From positions 1-13,173 of the forward strand of contig DGBF01000035.1 of assembly GCA_002384725.1 (NCBI GenBank): a DNA stretch of 13,173 nucleotides. The letters are read 5' to 3'. Source of the stretch: Flavobacteriales bacterium UBA4011 (lineage in GTDB: Bacteria > Bacteroidota > Bacteroidia > Flavobacteriales_D > Crocinitomicaceae). The translations under genes and the position numbers were made by a program. Of the stretch, positions 6,211-13,173 are shown piece by piece. Each line of letters begins with the position of its first letter. The stretch's first letter is position 1. The notes under the pieces were generated by a model. It was not told the origin of the DNA and did no database searches. It saw only the letters and a list, made by a program, of their open reading frames with translations.

Positions 6211-7176
6211 TTATTGTTCTACAGAAATTTCGCCGCATTTGAAATGTCCTTCTGGACATACCTTGAATCCATGTAATCCACAAGGGCGACAACTCAATTT
6301 CTCTTTCGTCTCTCGAAGTTCACTGTCCTCACTTAATGGTCCAAATCCAAAGTCAGGAATGGTGGAACAAAAGAACGCGGTTACTGGAGCATTCACCGAC
6401 GAAGCCAAATGTAGTGGCCCAGAATCATTGACATAGTTTCGGGTAGCGGTTTTCATCAATGCTGCCGATTGAAGTAAGCTTAAATGGCCAGCTTGGTTAA
6501 TTGCTTCAACACCAGATTCAGAAATAATCTCTTGACACATGTTTTTATCATCCGGACTTCCCAATAAAATTACCTGTCCTTTTTTCTGAAGAATTCGAAC
6601 TAATTCTACCCATTTTTCCTTTGGCAATTGTTTCGTCGCCCAAACACTAGCAGGCGCTAAACAAAAATAGGAGGCTGATTGTAGATCTTTCGTTTTATCA
6701 AAATCACTTTTACTTGGAAAAAGAGCAGGACGTCTAATGATTGAGGGAACATAAATCTCAGAAAGCAAACTCAAATTACGATCTACTTCGTGGTCTCCGT
6801 TGCCAATTTCATGCGGAAATGACTTTGTATATCGGAAGGAAAGTGGATTTTTTTTAAATCCGTATGTTTTCTTGCCTTTGGCTAATGAGGCAATAATTCC
6901 AGAGCTAGCGAATCGATGAAGGTTTAATACTAGATCAAATTTTTCTTTCCGAAAGCTTTTTCCGAGGCGAAAAATATTCTTTAGTTTCCCTTCTTTTTTA
7001 TCAAAAATCCAGACTTTTGAAATAGCTTCATGGTTTTCAAGCAAAGATTCATTTCCCTTTTTAACCAAAAAATGAATTTCAGCATCAGGAAAATTCGCCC
7101 ATAAAGTCATAGCAACGGGCGTAGCCAAAATTACATCGCCCAAAAAAGCAGTTTGAATAATCAGGAATTTCTTCAC
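6211..7176 (-). CDS. Glycosyltransferase family 9 (ADP-heptose:LPS heptosyltransferase-like)
   Basis: The 321-residue cytoplasmic protein has the two-lobe GT-B layout of family 9, which transfers heptose or another sugar onto the inner core of lipopolysaccharide. The N-terminal lobe opens MKKFLIIQTAFLGDVILATP; Asp14 matches the catalytic Asp of WaaC/WaaF. In the C-terminal lobe, LAPASVWATKQLPKEKW carries Lys182, matching the sugar-nucleotide phosphate-binding Lys. The NDSGPLHLAS motif (250-259) is the donor-binding signature. The end holds four Cys (296, 299, 307, 314) in CRPCGLHG...CPEGHFKC. The start is GTG: the in-frame stretch back to the previous gene's stop contains no ATG, and the N-terminus fits the family. 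It lies 15 bases after the type B surface-protein gene, so it is probably co-transcribed with it. The exact donor and acceptor cannot be told, so no gene name is given. Confidence 0.9.
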   Translation of the reverse strand: MKKFLIIQTAFLGDVILATPVAMTLWANFPDAEIHFLVKKGNESLLENHEAISKVWIFDKKEGKLKNIFRLGKSFRKEKFDLVLNLHRFASSGIIASLAKGKKTYGFKKNPLSFRYTKSFPHEIGNGDHEVDRNLSLLSEIYVPSIIRRPALFPSKSDFDKTKDLQSASYFCLAPASVWATKQLPKEKWVELVRILQKKGQVILLGSPDDKNMCQEIISESGVEAINQAGHLSLLQSAALMKTATRNYVNDSGPLHLASSVNAPVTAFFCSTIPDFGFGPLSEDSELRETKEKLSCRPCGLHGFKVCPEGHFKCGEISVEQ

Positions 7177-7191
7177 TGTACAAAGATAGAA

Positions 7192-9219
7192 TTATCGAAG
7201 TAGATTGACATGTCCCTTGAAGAACATTTGTTTGTCGTCGATTCCGTAAAAACGAATCGTATAAATGTAGGCACCATCTGGAGCTGGCTGATAGGAATCA
7301 TCATAATGACCATTCCAACCTTTCAAAGGATTTTCGGTTTGATAGATTTCTTCACCCCAACGATCATAAATACGCATTTGAAAAAGAGGAAGCTTCATGT
7401 ACGAATATTTAGGAATAAAAATAGGATTAAATCCGTTTGGCGTAAAGGCATTTGGAATAAAAACCGTGGGTGTAAATTCGCTACAATCGAGATTACTATT
7501 TGCTCTTTCGGCATAGCCATAAGAATTCGTATTCTCCACAGCAACGACATAGTAACACAATTCATTTCGGACAAATTCATTCAAGACATTATCGTCATAG
7601 GAATAGGTGTTGGGTCCAACAGAGGCAATAGCAGATGGACTAATCTGACCATCGACAACGCGAAATAAATCATAGCGTTGAATTGTTCCGTCGAAACCAA
7701 TGTAAGGAGTCCAAGAAACAGTGTTTATATAATTAACTGAATCTCCGACAATGCCCAAAACTGTTGTATAAACGGTGTCCGAAATCGTTGTCAAAAAGCC
7801 GCAACTGTCGACTATTATAGCACGATAGACATTCACTTCTTCTACATTTGCTTCTTCATCTATAAAACTCGTAACTGGCAAAAACACATTCTCTCGTCCT
7901 ACTTCATAGAATGATCCATCTTTCCGTTGACGTTCAAAAGCAATCGCAGAAACATTTCCTGAGGTATCCACTAAATGTCGAATATGCACCTGCTGACCAA
8001 TAACACTTGCCGTTAAAATATAATTGACACTAGGTGCAGGATTCGTGCTGACATTCAAGGTGATTTTATTCGAGAAACTTTTTTCGCCATTTACACCAAC
8101 TATTCCAATAACCACTTCGTGAAAGCCGGTTTCTGTGAATATTTCTGAGTGTTGTAGCGCATTTGTAGATAAAACTAAAGTCCAGGGACCTGTTGGAGCA
8201 TTAACAAAAACTTCATAGTGATCAATTGGCCATCCTGCATATGCGGTCCAATCTAAAATTCCCAAAGAACCACATGGATCAAAATAACCTTGTAAAAACG
8301 TCGTCGTATGAATGTCAGCTTTGGCTGATGTTTGGTATGTAGCAGGAACGGATGTCGTAAAACAACTATCGAAAGCGGCGATGGAATACGTTAATGTACC
8401 CAAAGAGGTGTTCTCCGAATACGTGAAGCTTGTACTGCCAATTCCCCATACGGTGTCTAATTCAATTACATTCCCTGCCGCATTTTGCAAATAAACGATA
8501 TATCCATACGTGTCGGGTTGACCGTTTTGATTCCAATTAATGCTGACTAATCCCGTTAAACTGTCGATGGTAACATTCGAAACAACCGGAATATCTGGGG
8601 AAATTTTGTCTTCAAAAATATCGCCTATAATGTTGGAGGTGAAATCGCAACCATTTCCTGGAAAAGAGATTTGGTACTCAATTAATTCTTGGCAAACGTC
8701 GATTGTGTCTCGGTAAAGAACAGTATTGCTCGTTACTGAATCTATCGCCATCCAAGGGATTGTTGGCAAATTGCGATTGATATCCACCGGTCGAGCGGGA
8801 GGACCAGCCATCGGAAAATTCGTATTGTTCCAATTGATTATCGCCGTTCCATTATTCGGATTATTCAAGGTCATTCGTAAATTCTGTATAACGAGACTAG
8901 AACTAGGTCCTGTCAAATTATCGATTACAACGATGAAGTAGTTTTTAATGGAATTTATACCCACATGTGTATATGATGTCGTATTGATGTTTGCAATGGT
9001 GGTTATCAATCCGTCTTCCAAGCTGTGTACCTCGTATTGAACGAAATTACTACCTGGATCGGGAACTACTGACCAGTTCAACACTACATCGGCACCAATC
9101 GTCTGTATGCACTCCCACACGGGCGGTGGCAATAGTACTTTTTCGCTCTTCGCATTGGCATTGGAAAGGCCAATAACCATGAAAAACGTGAAAAGAAGAC
9201 AAATATGTCGATGAAACAT
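7192..9219 (-). CDS. Fibronectin-III-rich surface protein with T9SS type B (gliding motility-associated) C-terminal domain
   Basis: From the ATG at 9219 the product is 675 residues; a frame starting at 9225 uses TTG and adds only two residues. The signal peptide is MFHRHICLLFTFFMVIGLSNANA. About five to six beta domains of 80-100 residues follow, several FnIII-like: residues about 28-100 (VLNWSVVPD...YEVHS), 100-200, 208-290 (VSINWNQNGQPDTYGYIVYLQ), 300-395 (LDWTAYAGWPIDHYEVFV), 400-485 and 487-583 (VSWTPYIGFDGTIQRYDLFR). Residues about 584-675 are the CHU_C/type B sorting domain: FIPNAFTPNG, MRIYDRWGEEIYQT, GWNGHYDD, PAPDGAYIYTIRF and FFKGHVNLLR. Proteins with this domain are exported by T9SS, often together with a PorP/SprF-like partner; none is visible here. 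The PNAFTPNG segment lacks the usual DGxND that follows. It is probably structural or adhesive, with no catalytic motif seen. Confidence 0.88.
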   Translation of the reverse strand: MFHRHICLLFTFFMVIGLSNANAKSEKVLLPPPVWECIQTIGADVVLNWSVVPDPGSNFVQYEVHSLEDGLITTIANINTTSYTHVGINSIKNYFIVVIDNLTGPSSSLVIQNLRMTLNNPNNGTAIINWNNTNFPMAGPPARPVDINRNLPTIPWMAIDSVTSNTVLYRDTIDVCQELIEYQISFPGNGCDFTSNIIGDIFEDKISPDIPVVSNVTIDSLTGLVSINWNQNGQPDTYGYIVYLQNAAGNVIELDTVWGIGSTSFTYSENTSLGTLTYSIAAFDSCFTTSVPATYQTSAKADIHTTTFLQGYFDPCGSLGILDWTAYAGWPIDHYEVFVNAPTGPWTLVLSTNALQHSEIFTETGFHEVVIGIVGVNGEKSFSNKITLNVSTNPAPSVNYILTASVIGQQVHIRHLVDTSGNVSAIAFERQRKDGSFYEVGRENVFLPVTSFIDEEANVEEVNVYRAIIVDSCGFLTTISDTVYTTVLGIVGDSVNYINTVSWTPYIGFDGTIQRYDLFRVVDGQISPSAIASVGPNTYSYDDNVLNEFVRNELCYYVVAVENTNSYGYAERANSNLDCSEFTPTVFIPNAFTPNGFNPIFIPKYSYMKLPLFQMRIYDRWGEEIYQTENPLKGWNGHYDDSYQPAPDGAYIYTIRFYGIDDKQMFFKGHVNLLR

Positions 9220-9295
9220 AGGCAAATAACGAATTTTTAAGCGTTATAGTATAAACGCAAAAAAAGGTAAATGGTTGCGCTAAACCCCAATAAAA
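9220..9295 (-). other. Gap between M16 gene and surface-protein gene
   Basis: These roughly 75 bases are AT-rich. They contain a weak inverted repeat, GCGTT with AACGC around an 8-base spacer (about 9241-9258), next to a run of seven A (plus strand). It is too short and wrongly placed relative to a T-run to be a convincing terminator on the minus strand. The gap could hold a secondary promoter for the surface-protein and glycosyltransferase genes, but no clean TTTG/TAnnTTTG pair is present. Confidence 0.35.
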
Positions 9296-10552
9296 TCAGC
9301 CTGCCGAAACAATTGTCATGTCTTCCCAGTTCAAGTATTTTTGAGCTAGTTCTTGAATTCGTTTGGGTGAAATTTCTTGAATATGTTTAATCTCTTCATT
9401 GTAAAAATTCAAATCTTTGTCGTGCACTTGCGCGCTCAAATACAAATCCATCATGGAATAAGCACCATCAGCGCTTTTCAAAAGTTGACCGAGCAAATAA
9501 TTCTGAACCAAACCTAATTCCTCCTCCGGGACTAATTCCTTTTGAAGAATTTCAAATTCCATTTTGATTTCGACAAGGGTATTGTCTTTCACCTCTTTCC
9601 CGACTTCGGTGCCGATCATGAAGTATCCGAAGTTGTTGTATTCTGCAACCATCGAACCAATTCCGTATGTATACCCTTTGTCTTCACGAATATTCGTCAT
9701 CAAACGACTTCCGAAATAATCACCCAAAATGGTATTGAGGATCATGAAATCATGGTAATCAGCGTGTTTTTTATTGAATAAAATTCGACCAACGCGAACG
9801 GCAGATTGCATAGCGTCTCCCTTGACAATATGAAAATTTCCCGCTTCATTTTGCATGTCAGAAATGTACTTCAAGTCTTTTTTACACGCCCATGGTTGAA
9901 AAAGTTGTATGATATCTTGAATTTGTTTTTCTTCAAAATTTCCGACCACTGCAATTTTAGTCAATCCATTGAGGTAATTATCATCAAAGAAATTTTGCAA
10001 TTCAATCCGATTCACATTTTCGTAATAATCTGGCGTGACTATTTGAGAATACTTTATATCCGAAGCGAAAATTCGTTTTTGAAATTCACGTTGCGCCAAG
10101 AATCGAGTCTTTTGAAGATTAACCTGAAATTTTTGCTTTTTATCCTGAACCAATTCGTTTATTTCCTTTTCCTGACAATCCATTTCAGAAATGCATTTCT
10201 TCAAAAAGGTCAACAATTCGGGCATATTTTCTCTCAAAGCATAAACGCTCATAGCCGAACCCTCCGTGGTAATTCCACTTTCGAAAAATCCGCCTAGAAG
10301 GTCGATTTGATGATTGATTTTAATTGAATTGGTTACCGAATTGCCTGATAAAAGGAGTCCATTTACGAATGAAGAAGTTCCTTTTTTACCGTTGATGGTT
10401 CCACCATCGAAATACAATTCAACACGCGCCGTTTCATTGGGCACTTCCTTCATCCAATACAAATTCACCTTGTCATTGACAGGATAAACTTTCGGTTCAA
10501 CGAATTCTATGGATTCTATTTTTTTAAGTTCTGGGGCGATAGTTCTATCCAT
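9296..10552 (-). CDS. M16 family peptidase, non-catalytic (R/Y) partner subunit
   Basis: From the ATG at 10552 the product is 418 residues; a longer frame from 10579 starts with GTG and adds nine residues that overlap the previous gene, so the ATG is preferred. It has the two-lobe M16B fold. The position where active members carry HxxEH reads SSFVNGLLLSG (60-70), so zinc cannot be bound. The second half keeps ILGDYFGSRLMTNIREDKGYTYGIGS, with Arg289 and Tyr296 seven residues apart, the peptide-binding Arg/Tyr pair of the family. Known biology: M16B enzymes often work as heterodimers, with zinc in one subunit and Arg/Tyr in the other. Its ATGGATAG start overlaps the end of the upstream M16 gene by 8 bases, implying translational coupling and 1:1 assembly. 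No signal peptide is seen, so it is probably cytoplasmic. Confidence 0.9.
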   Translation of the reverse strand: MDRTIAPELKKIESIEFVEPKVYPVNDKVNLYWMKEVPNETARVELYFDGGTINGKKGTSSFVNGLLLSGNSVTNSIKINHQIDLLGGFFESGITTEGSAMSVYALRENMPELLTFLKKCISEMDCQEKEINELVQDKKQKFQVNLQKTRFLAQREFQKRIFASDIKYSQIVTPDYYENVNRIELQNFFDDNYLNGLTKIAVVGNFEEKQIQDIIQLFQPWACKKDLKYISDMQNEAGNFHIVKGDAMQSAVRVGRILFNKKHADYHDFMILNTILGDYFGSRLMTNIREDKGYTYGIGSMVAEYNNFGYFMIGTEVGKEVKDNTLVEIKMEFEILQKELVPEEELGLVQNYLLGQLLKSADGAYSMMDLYLSAQVHDKDLNFYNEEIKHIQEISPKRIQELAQKYLNWEDMTIVSAG

Positions 10553-11798
10553 TTTTATTCGATTTTTTAGAAAGTACACGAAGTAAACTGCAATTTTCTT
10601 TTCTCAATATTTTTTTTGCTTCTATCTTGATGTCTGAAGCACTTATTTTTTGATATTCTTCGAGTTCTTTGTTAATTCCATCGGCGTCACCCATCAATTC
10701 GAAAAAGCTCAAGTTCATCGCTCGGTTGAGTAGTCCTTGTTCCTGAAATTCTTTAGATGTTCTGATTTTAGCTAACAATTTAGTCATGTCCACTTCAGAT
10801 AATTGTTCTTGATTAAACTCTGAAATACAATCCCAAAAAGCTGCTTCAAACTCTTCAAAAGTAACACCTGAATTTAGTTTTCCACTTACCATCAACAAAC
10901 CTGCGTCGGCACTACCCGTGATATAAGCGCTGATATCCGTAACTAGTTTTTTCTCTTTTTTCAACTGAATGAACAATTTAGAAGATTTTTCACGACCAAG
11001 AGCATCACTTAGCACATCAACCGTGTAATATCGGTCGCTTGTTCGTTCCGGCATTTTAAACGAAAAGTAAAAAGCATCAGCGGGAACATCGCGTTCCAAG
11101 CTTTTTTCTCTATACTCCATTTGTTCAGGTTCAACTGGGAGATTCCGTGTATGCTTTGAAATTTGAGGAATATATTTGTAATACTTATCGACCATAGTTT
11201 TGATTTCGTCCAATTCAAAATTACCTGCAATGCACAATATGGCATTTCCTGGGTGATAATGCTTCGCGAAAAAAGTGCGTACATCAATCATTTGGGCATC
11301 TTCAATATGTTTTATGCTTTTTCCAATTGTCGCCCATTTATAAGCGTGAACTTGGTAACACAGCGGACGTAATTCCAGCCAAACATCACCATAGGGTTGA
11401 TTCAAATACCTCTGTTTAAATTCTTCGATAACTACTTGTCGTTGGACTTCGAGACTTTTGTCCGTAAATGCCAAGGATAACATTCTATCACTTTCCAACC
11501 AGAGTGCCGTTTCAATATTTTCTTTTGGTAAAATATTGTAATAGTTTGTTATATCGTTGGAAGTAAAGGCATTACTTTCGCCACCAGCTTTTTGTAAAGG
11601 AGCATCGAAGTCTGGAATATTAACTGAGCCTCCAAACATCAAGTGCTCAAAAAGGTGAGCAAATCCTGTTTGTTCCTCAGATTCATCGCGCGCACCAACG
11701 TCGTATAAGGTATTCACAACCGCCATTGGAGTCGTTACATCTTTATGAAATAGAACACGAAGTCCATTTTCTAAAGTAAATCGTTCAAAATGAATCAT
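10545..11798 (-). CDS. M16 family zinc peptidase, catalytic subunit (insulinase/PqqL-like)
   Basis: The 417-residue protein carries the inverted zinc motif HLFEH (His48, Glu51, His52) in GFAHLFEHLMFGGS. The third ligand is expected at Glu126 in VIEEFKQRYLNQPYG, the usual distance downstream. LYDVGARDE before the motif and AGGESNAFTSNDITNYY after it are typical of the family. In the C-terminal half the place of the Arg/Tyr pair is Lys280 and Thr287, so substrate binding probably depends on the partner encoded next door. The likely role is degradation of short peptides or unfolded fragments as a heterodimer. There is no signal peptide. The ATG shares one base with the TAA of the preceding oxidoreductase gene (TAATG), so translation is coupled on both sides. 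Confidence 0.93.
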   Translation of the reverse strand: MIHFERFTLENGLRVLFHKDVTTPMAVVNTLYDVGARDESEEQTGFAHLFEHLMFGGSVNIPDFDAPLQKAGGESNAFTSNDITNYYNILPKENIETALWLESDRMLSLAFTDKSLEVQRQVVIEEFKQRYLNQPYGDVWLELRPLCYQVHAYKWATIGKSIKHIEDAQMIDVRTFFAKHYHPGNAILCIAGNFELDEIKTMVDKYYKYIPQISKHTRNLPVEPEQMEYREKSLERDVPADAFYFSFKMPERTSDRYYTVDVLSDALGREKSSKLFIQLKKEKKLVTDISAYITGSADAGLLMVSGKLNSGVTFEEFEAAFWDCISEFNQEQLSEVDMTKLLAKIRTSKEFQEQGLLNRAMNLSFFELMGDADGINKELEEYQKISASDIKIEAKKILRKENCSLLRVLSKKSNKNG

Positions 11799-12754
11799 TA
11801 AAAGTTGTATTTTGGTAAGTCTTCCATTTCTTTCATGGCCGTTCTCAATTCAGTGATAATTTCGCTTACGACATCCGCAGCTGGTTTTATTTCATGTATT
11901 AACCCAGCGATTTGACCAATTTCTAGTTCACCTTGATCTAAATCTCCTTCAAACATGCCTTTTTTCGCTCGACCACGACCAAGCAGTTTAGCCAATTCTT
12001 CGCTTTTTGCTCCTTGAGTATAGGCTTCTTGAATTTTATTGAAAAATCCATTTTTGAGCAAACGGACGGGTGTCAATTCCTTCAACGTCAACAATGTATC
12101 GCCTTCTTTGGCCTCTACAACGGCACGTTTAAAAGACGCATGTGCACTCGATTCAATTGTTGTCACAAAACGACTTCCGATTTGAACACCGTCCGCACCG
12201 AGAATCATAGCAGAAAGCATTCCACGACCCTTTCCAATTCCACCGGCAGCTATGACTGGTATGTTCACCTTTTCGCAAACCATAGGGATGAGACAAAGTG
12301 TTGTTGTTTCGTCACGTCCATTATGTCCGCCGGCTTCAAAACCTTCTGCCACTATGGCGTCAACACCCGCTTCTTCAGCTTTTAGAGCAAATTTCACACT
12401 TGAAACTACGTGAACAACAGTAATTCCTTCATTCTTTAGTTTTTCTGTCCATATTTTTGGATTTCCAGCTGAAGTAAAAACGATGGGTACTTTGTGTTTG
12501 ATTATCGTTTCAATATGTTTGTCAATATCCGGATAAAGCAAAGGCAAGTTGACAGCAAAGGGTTTTGAAGTTGCTGCCTTGCATTTGGTTATATGTTCAT
12601 CCAAAACTTCAGGATACATCGATCCGGAGCCAATGATTCCGAGTCCACCAGCATTCGAAACAGACGAAGCCAAGCGCCAACCTGAGCACCAAATCATTCC
12701 AGCTTGAATTAAAGGATATTGTATTTTAAAAAGGGAGGTAATTCTATTTTCCAT
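11798..12754 (-). CDS. Nitronate monooxygenase / FabK-like FMN-dependent oxidoreductase
   Basis: From the ATG at 12754 the product is 318 residues, the normal family length, and begins MENRITSLFKIQYPLIQAGM, the family's standard N-terminus. A frame from 12835 begins with TTG and adds 27 residues with no family match. The protein is a TIM barrel binding FMN: GGLGIIGSG (36-44), the GFEAGGHNG motif (138-146) with His144, AAGGIGKGRG (169-178) and ADGVQIGSRF (187-196) for the phosphate of FMN. Two functions share this fold and these motifs: oxidation of alkyl nitronates, and enoyl-ACP reduction by FabK in fatty-acid synthesis. The sequence alone does not decide; the genomic default name would be nitronate monooxygenase. 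It is first in the minus-strand gene set and overlaps the M16 start by one base. Confidence 0.88.
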   Translation of the reverse strand: MENRITSLFKIQYPLIQAGMIWCSGWRLASSVSNAGGLGIIGSGSMYPEVLDEHITKCKAATSKPFAVNLPLLYPDIDKHIETIIKHKVPIVFTSAGNPKIWTEKLKNEGITVVHVVSSVKFALKAEEAGVDAIVAEGFEAGGHNGRDETTTLCLIPMVCEKVNIPVIAAGGIGKGRGMLSAMILGADGVQIGSRFVTTIESSAHASFKRAVVEAKEGDTLLTLKELTPVRLLKNGFFNKIQEAYTQGAKSEELAKLLGRGRAKKGMFEGDLDQGELEIGQIAGLIHEIKPAADVVSEIITELRTAMKEMEDLPKYNF

Positions 12755-12772
12755 AACTGTTTTCAACTGTTG

Positions 12773-12780
12773 CGAATTTA
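12773..12780 (-). promoter_or_regulatory. Possible -7 element for the oxidoreductase/M16 operon
   Basis: On the minus strand TAAATTCG matches TAnnTTTG at five of six fixed positions, 18 bases upstream of the ATG at 12754. Transcription would start near 12767, downstream of the alternative TTG start at 12835, which favours the shorter protein. The -33 side (TTATTTCGG, about 16 bases upstream) is weak. Confidence 0.25.
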
Positions 12781-12838
12781 GTGGTTTTATTGCTCCGAAA
12801 TAAAGTGAAGCATCGATTTTCGTTAAAGAAATCAAAGA

Positions 12839-12867
12839 TTGATGACAACGAAGCTAATTTATATTTC
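12839..12867 (+). promoter_or_regulatory. Possible Bacteroidota promoter for the DUF7948-type gene
   Basis: TTG at 12839-12841 and TATATTTC at 12860-12867 resemble the -33 (TTTG) and -7 (TAnnTTTG) elements, with 18 bases between them, close to the usual spacing. The -7 element has one mismatch, at its last base. Transcription would begin near 12873, leaving a leader of about 33 bases before the ATG at 12906. Confidence 0.4.
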
Positions 12868-12905
12868 GTCCTTTCTATGAGTATCCTTATATTCGATTTC
12901 TAGAT

Positions 12906-13173
12906 ATGACAAGAATAATTTTTTTCTTTTTGGTTTCATTCACTGTTGTCTTTAATCTATCAACTGCTCAAGAAATTGAACATGCACATTCGATGCATCA
13001 CTCCATGATAGAAAACAAAGGTCAATGGCACAAAGACGTTCTTTTCCAAAGTAAGTTCACTGGTGGAAACTTGTGGATTCAACAAAAGAAATTTGTCTTT
13101 CATATTCAGGATTATTCGGACATGGAAGAGGCGCATGTGAATTATAAATTCACCAAAGAACCAGAGCTCAAAC
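12906..13173 (+). CDS. Secreted DUF7948-type protein, N-terminal part (partial)
   Basis: The frame from the ATG at 12906 is open to the window edge (89 complete codons) and is cut off there. It begins with a signal peptide, MTRIIFFFLVSFTVVFNLST followed by Ala-Gln, with cleavage expected near Ala21. A His-rich stretch (His26, 28, 31, 32) follows, then IENKGQWHKDVLFQSKFTGG and NLWIQQKKFVFHIQD. The ENKGQW...VLF...GG...F.F sequence is characteristic of the N-terminal domain (DUF7948) of large Bacteroidota surface proteins, which commonly carry SBBP-type beta-propeller repeats and a T9SS sorting domain at the end. The rest lies outside the window, so sorting domain and total length are inferred. 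It is divergent from the oxidoreductase operon. An ATG at about 12877 runs into a stop after eight codons and is not the start. Confidence 0.85.
   Translation, partial: MTRIIFFFLVSFTVVFNLSTAQEIEHAHSMHHSMIENKGQWHKDVLFQSKFTGGNLWIQQKKFVFHIQDYSDMEEAHVNYKFTKEPELK

Noticed and set aside
7210..7668. 152-residue plus-strand ORF opposite the type B surface-protein gene
   Set aside because: It is antisense to the sorting domain, which is firmly recognised; there is no independent start signal or family match.
9241..9258. Inverted repeat GCGTT/AACGC considered as a terminator after the M16 pair
   Set aside because: It has only five base pairs with an 8-base loop, and no T-run follows on the minus strand.
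9806..10297. 163-residue plus-strand ORF opposite the second M16 gene
   Set aside because: It is the antisense shadow of a well-supported peptidase gene; the Phe/Ile/Leu-rich sequence reflects the complement of its Lys/Glu codons.
10553..10579. GTG start of the second M16 gene
   Set aside because: The ATG at 10552 gives a compact 8-base overlap typical of coupled genes, and the extra nine residues are just the upstream gene's tail in another frame.
12014..12385. 123-residue plus-strand ORF opposite the oxidoreductase gene
   Set aside because: It is antisense to conserved FMN-binding motifs and has His/Cys/Phe-rich shadow composition.
12755..12835. 27-residue N-terminal extension of the oxidoreductase
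   Set aside because: The extension starts with TTG and has no family similarity; the ATG at 12754 begins the canonical N-terminus and lies behind a possible -7 element.

Overview
The window looks like part of a chromosome of an AT-rich member of the Bacteroidota, most likely Flavobacteriales (a Crocinitomicaceae/Fluviicola-like organism is a guess from style only). The evidence is a SusC-type TonB-dependent receptor tail, three secreted proteins ending in or expected to end in type IX secretion (T9SS) sorting domains plus a fourth of a T9SS-linked family, an M16 peptidase pair, and starts without Shine-Dalgarno sequences. No rRNA, tRNA, CRISPR array, insertion sequence, phage gene or recognisable defence system is visible.

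Left part (1-6206): the 3' end of a SusC-like receptor with its terminator is followed by a large T9SS type A cargo protein (227-2794). A 32-bp perfect palindrome that probably terminates in both directions separates it from a small outer-membrane beta-barrel protein on the minus strand (2862-3386). A GNAT acetyltransferase (3433-3936) then meets, stop codon against stop codon, a 64-residue minus-strand protein of unknown function ending in a CxxC motif (3937-4131). After a 185-bp gap comes a second T9SS cargo protein with an N-terminal LamG domain (4317-6152), closed by a bidirectional hairpin at 6175-6206.

Right part (12754 down to 6211, minus strand): five genes run the same way and probably form one or two transcription units: an FMN-dependent nitronate monooxygenase/FabK-like enzyme, two M16 peptidase subunits (overlaps of 1 and 8 bases), a 70-bp gap, a fibronectin-III-rich T9SS type B surface protein, and a family 9 glycosyltransferase. 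Start codons were moved to ATG for three of these (12754, 10552, 9219); the longer frames begin with TTG or GTG. At 12906 a divergent gene begins, encoding a secreted DUF7948-type protein that runs off the window.

How the parts fit: most of the window serves the cell envelope. The cargo proteins would be exported by Sec, passed through T9SS and anchored outside; the glycosyltransferase is of the type that builds the LPS core. The M16 genes form a classic split-site pair, one subunit with the zinc motif and the other with the Arg/Tyr pair. The most notable signal is a repeat of about 51 residues with invariant Cys-x27-Cys spacing, found seven times across the two type A cargo proteins. I did not find convincing evidence for a wholly new system.
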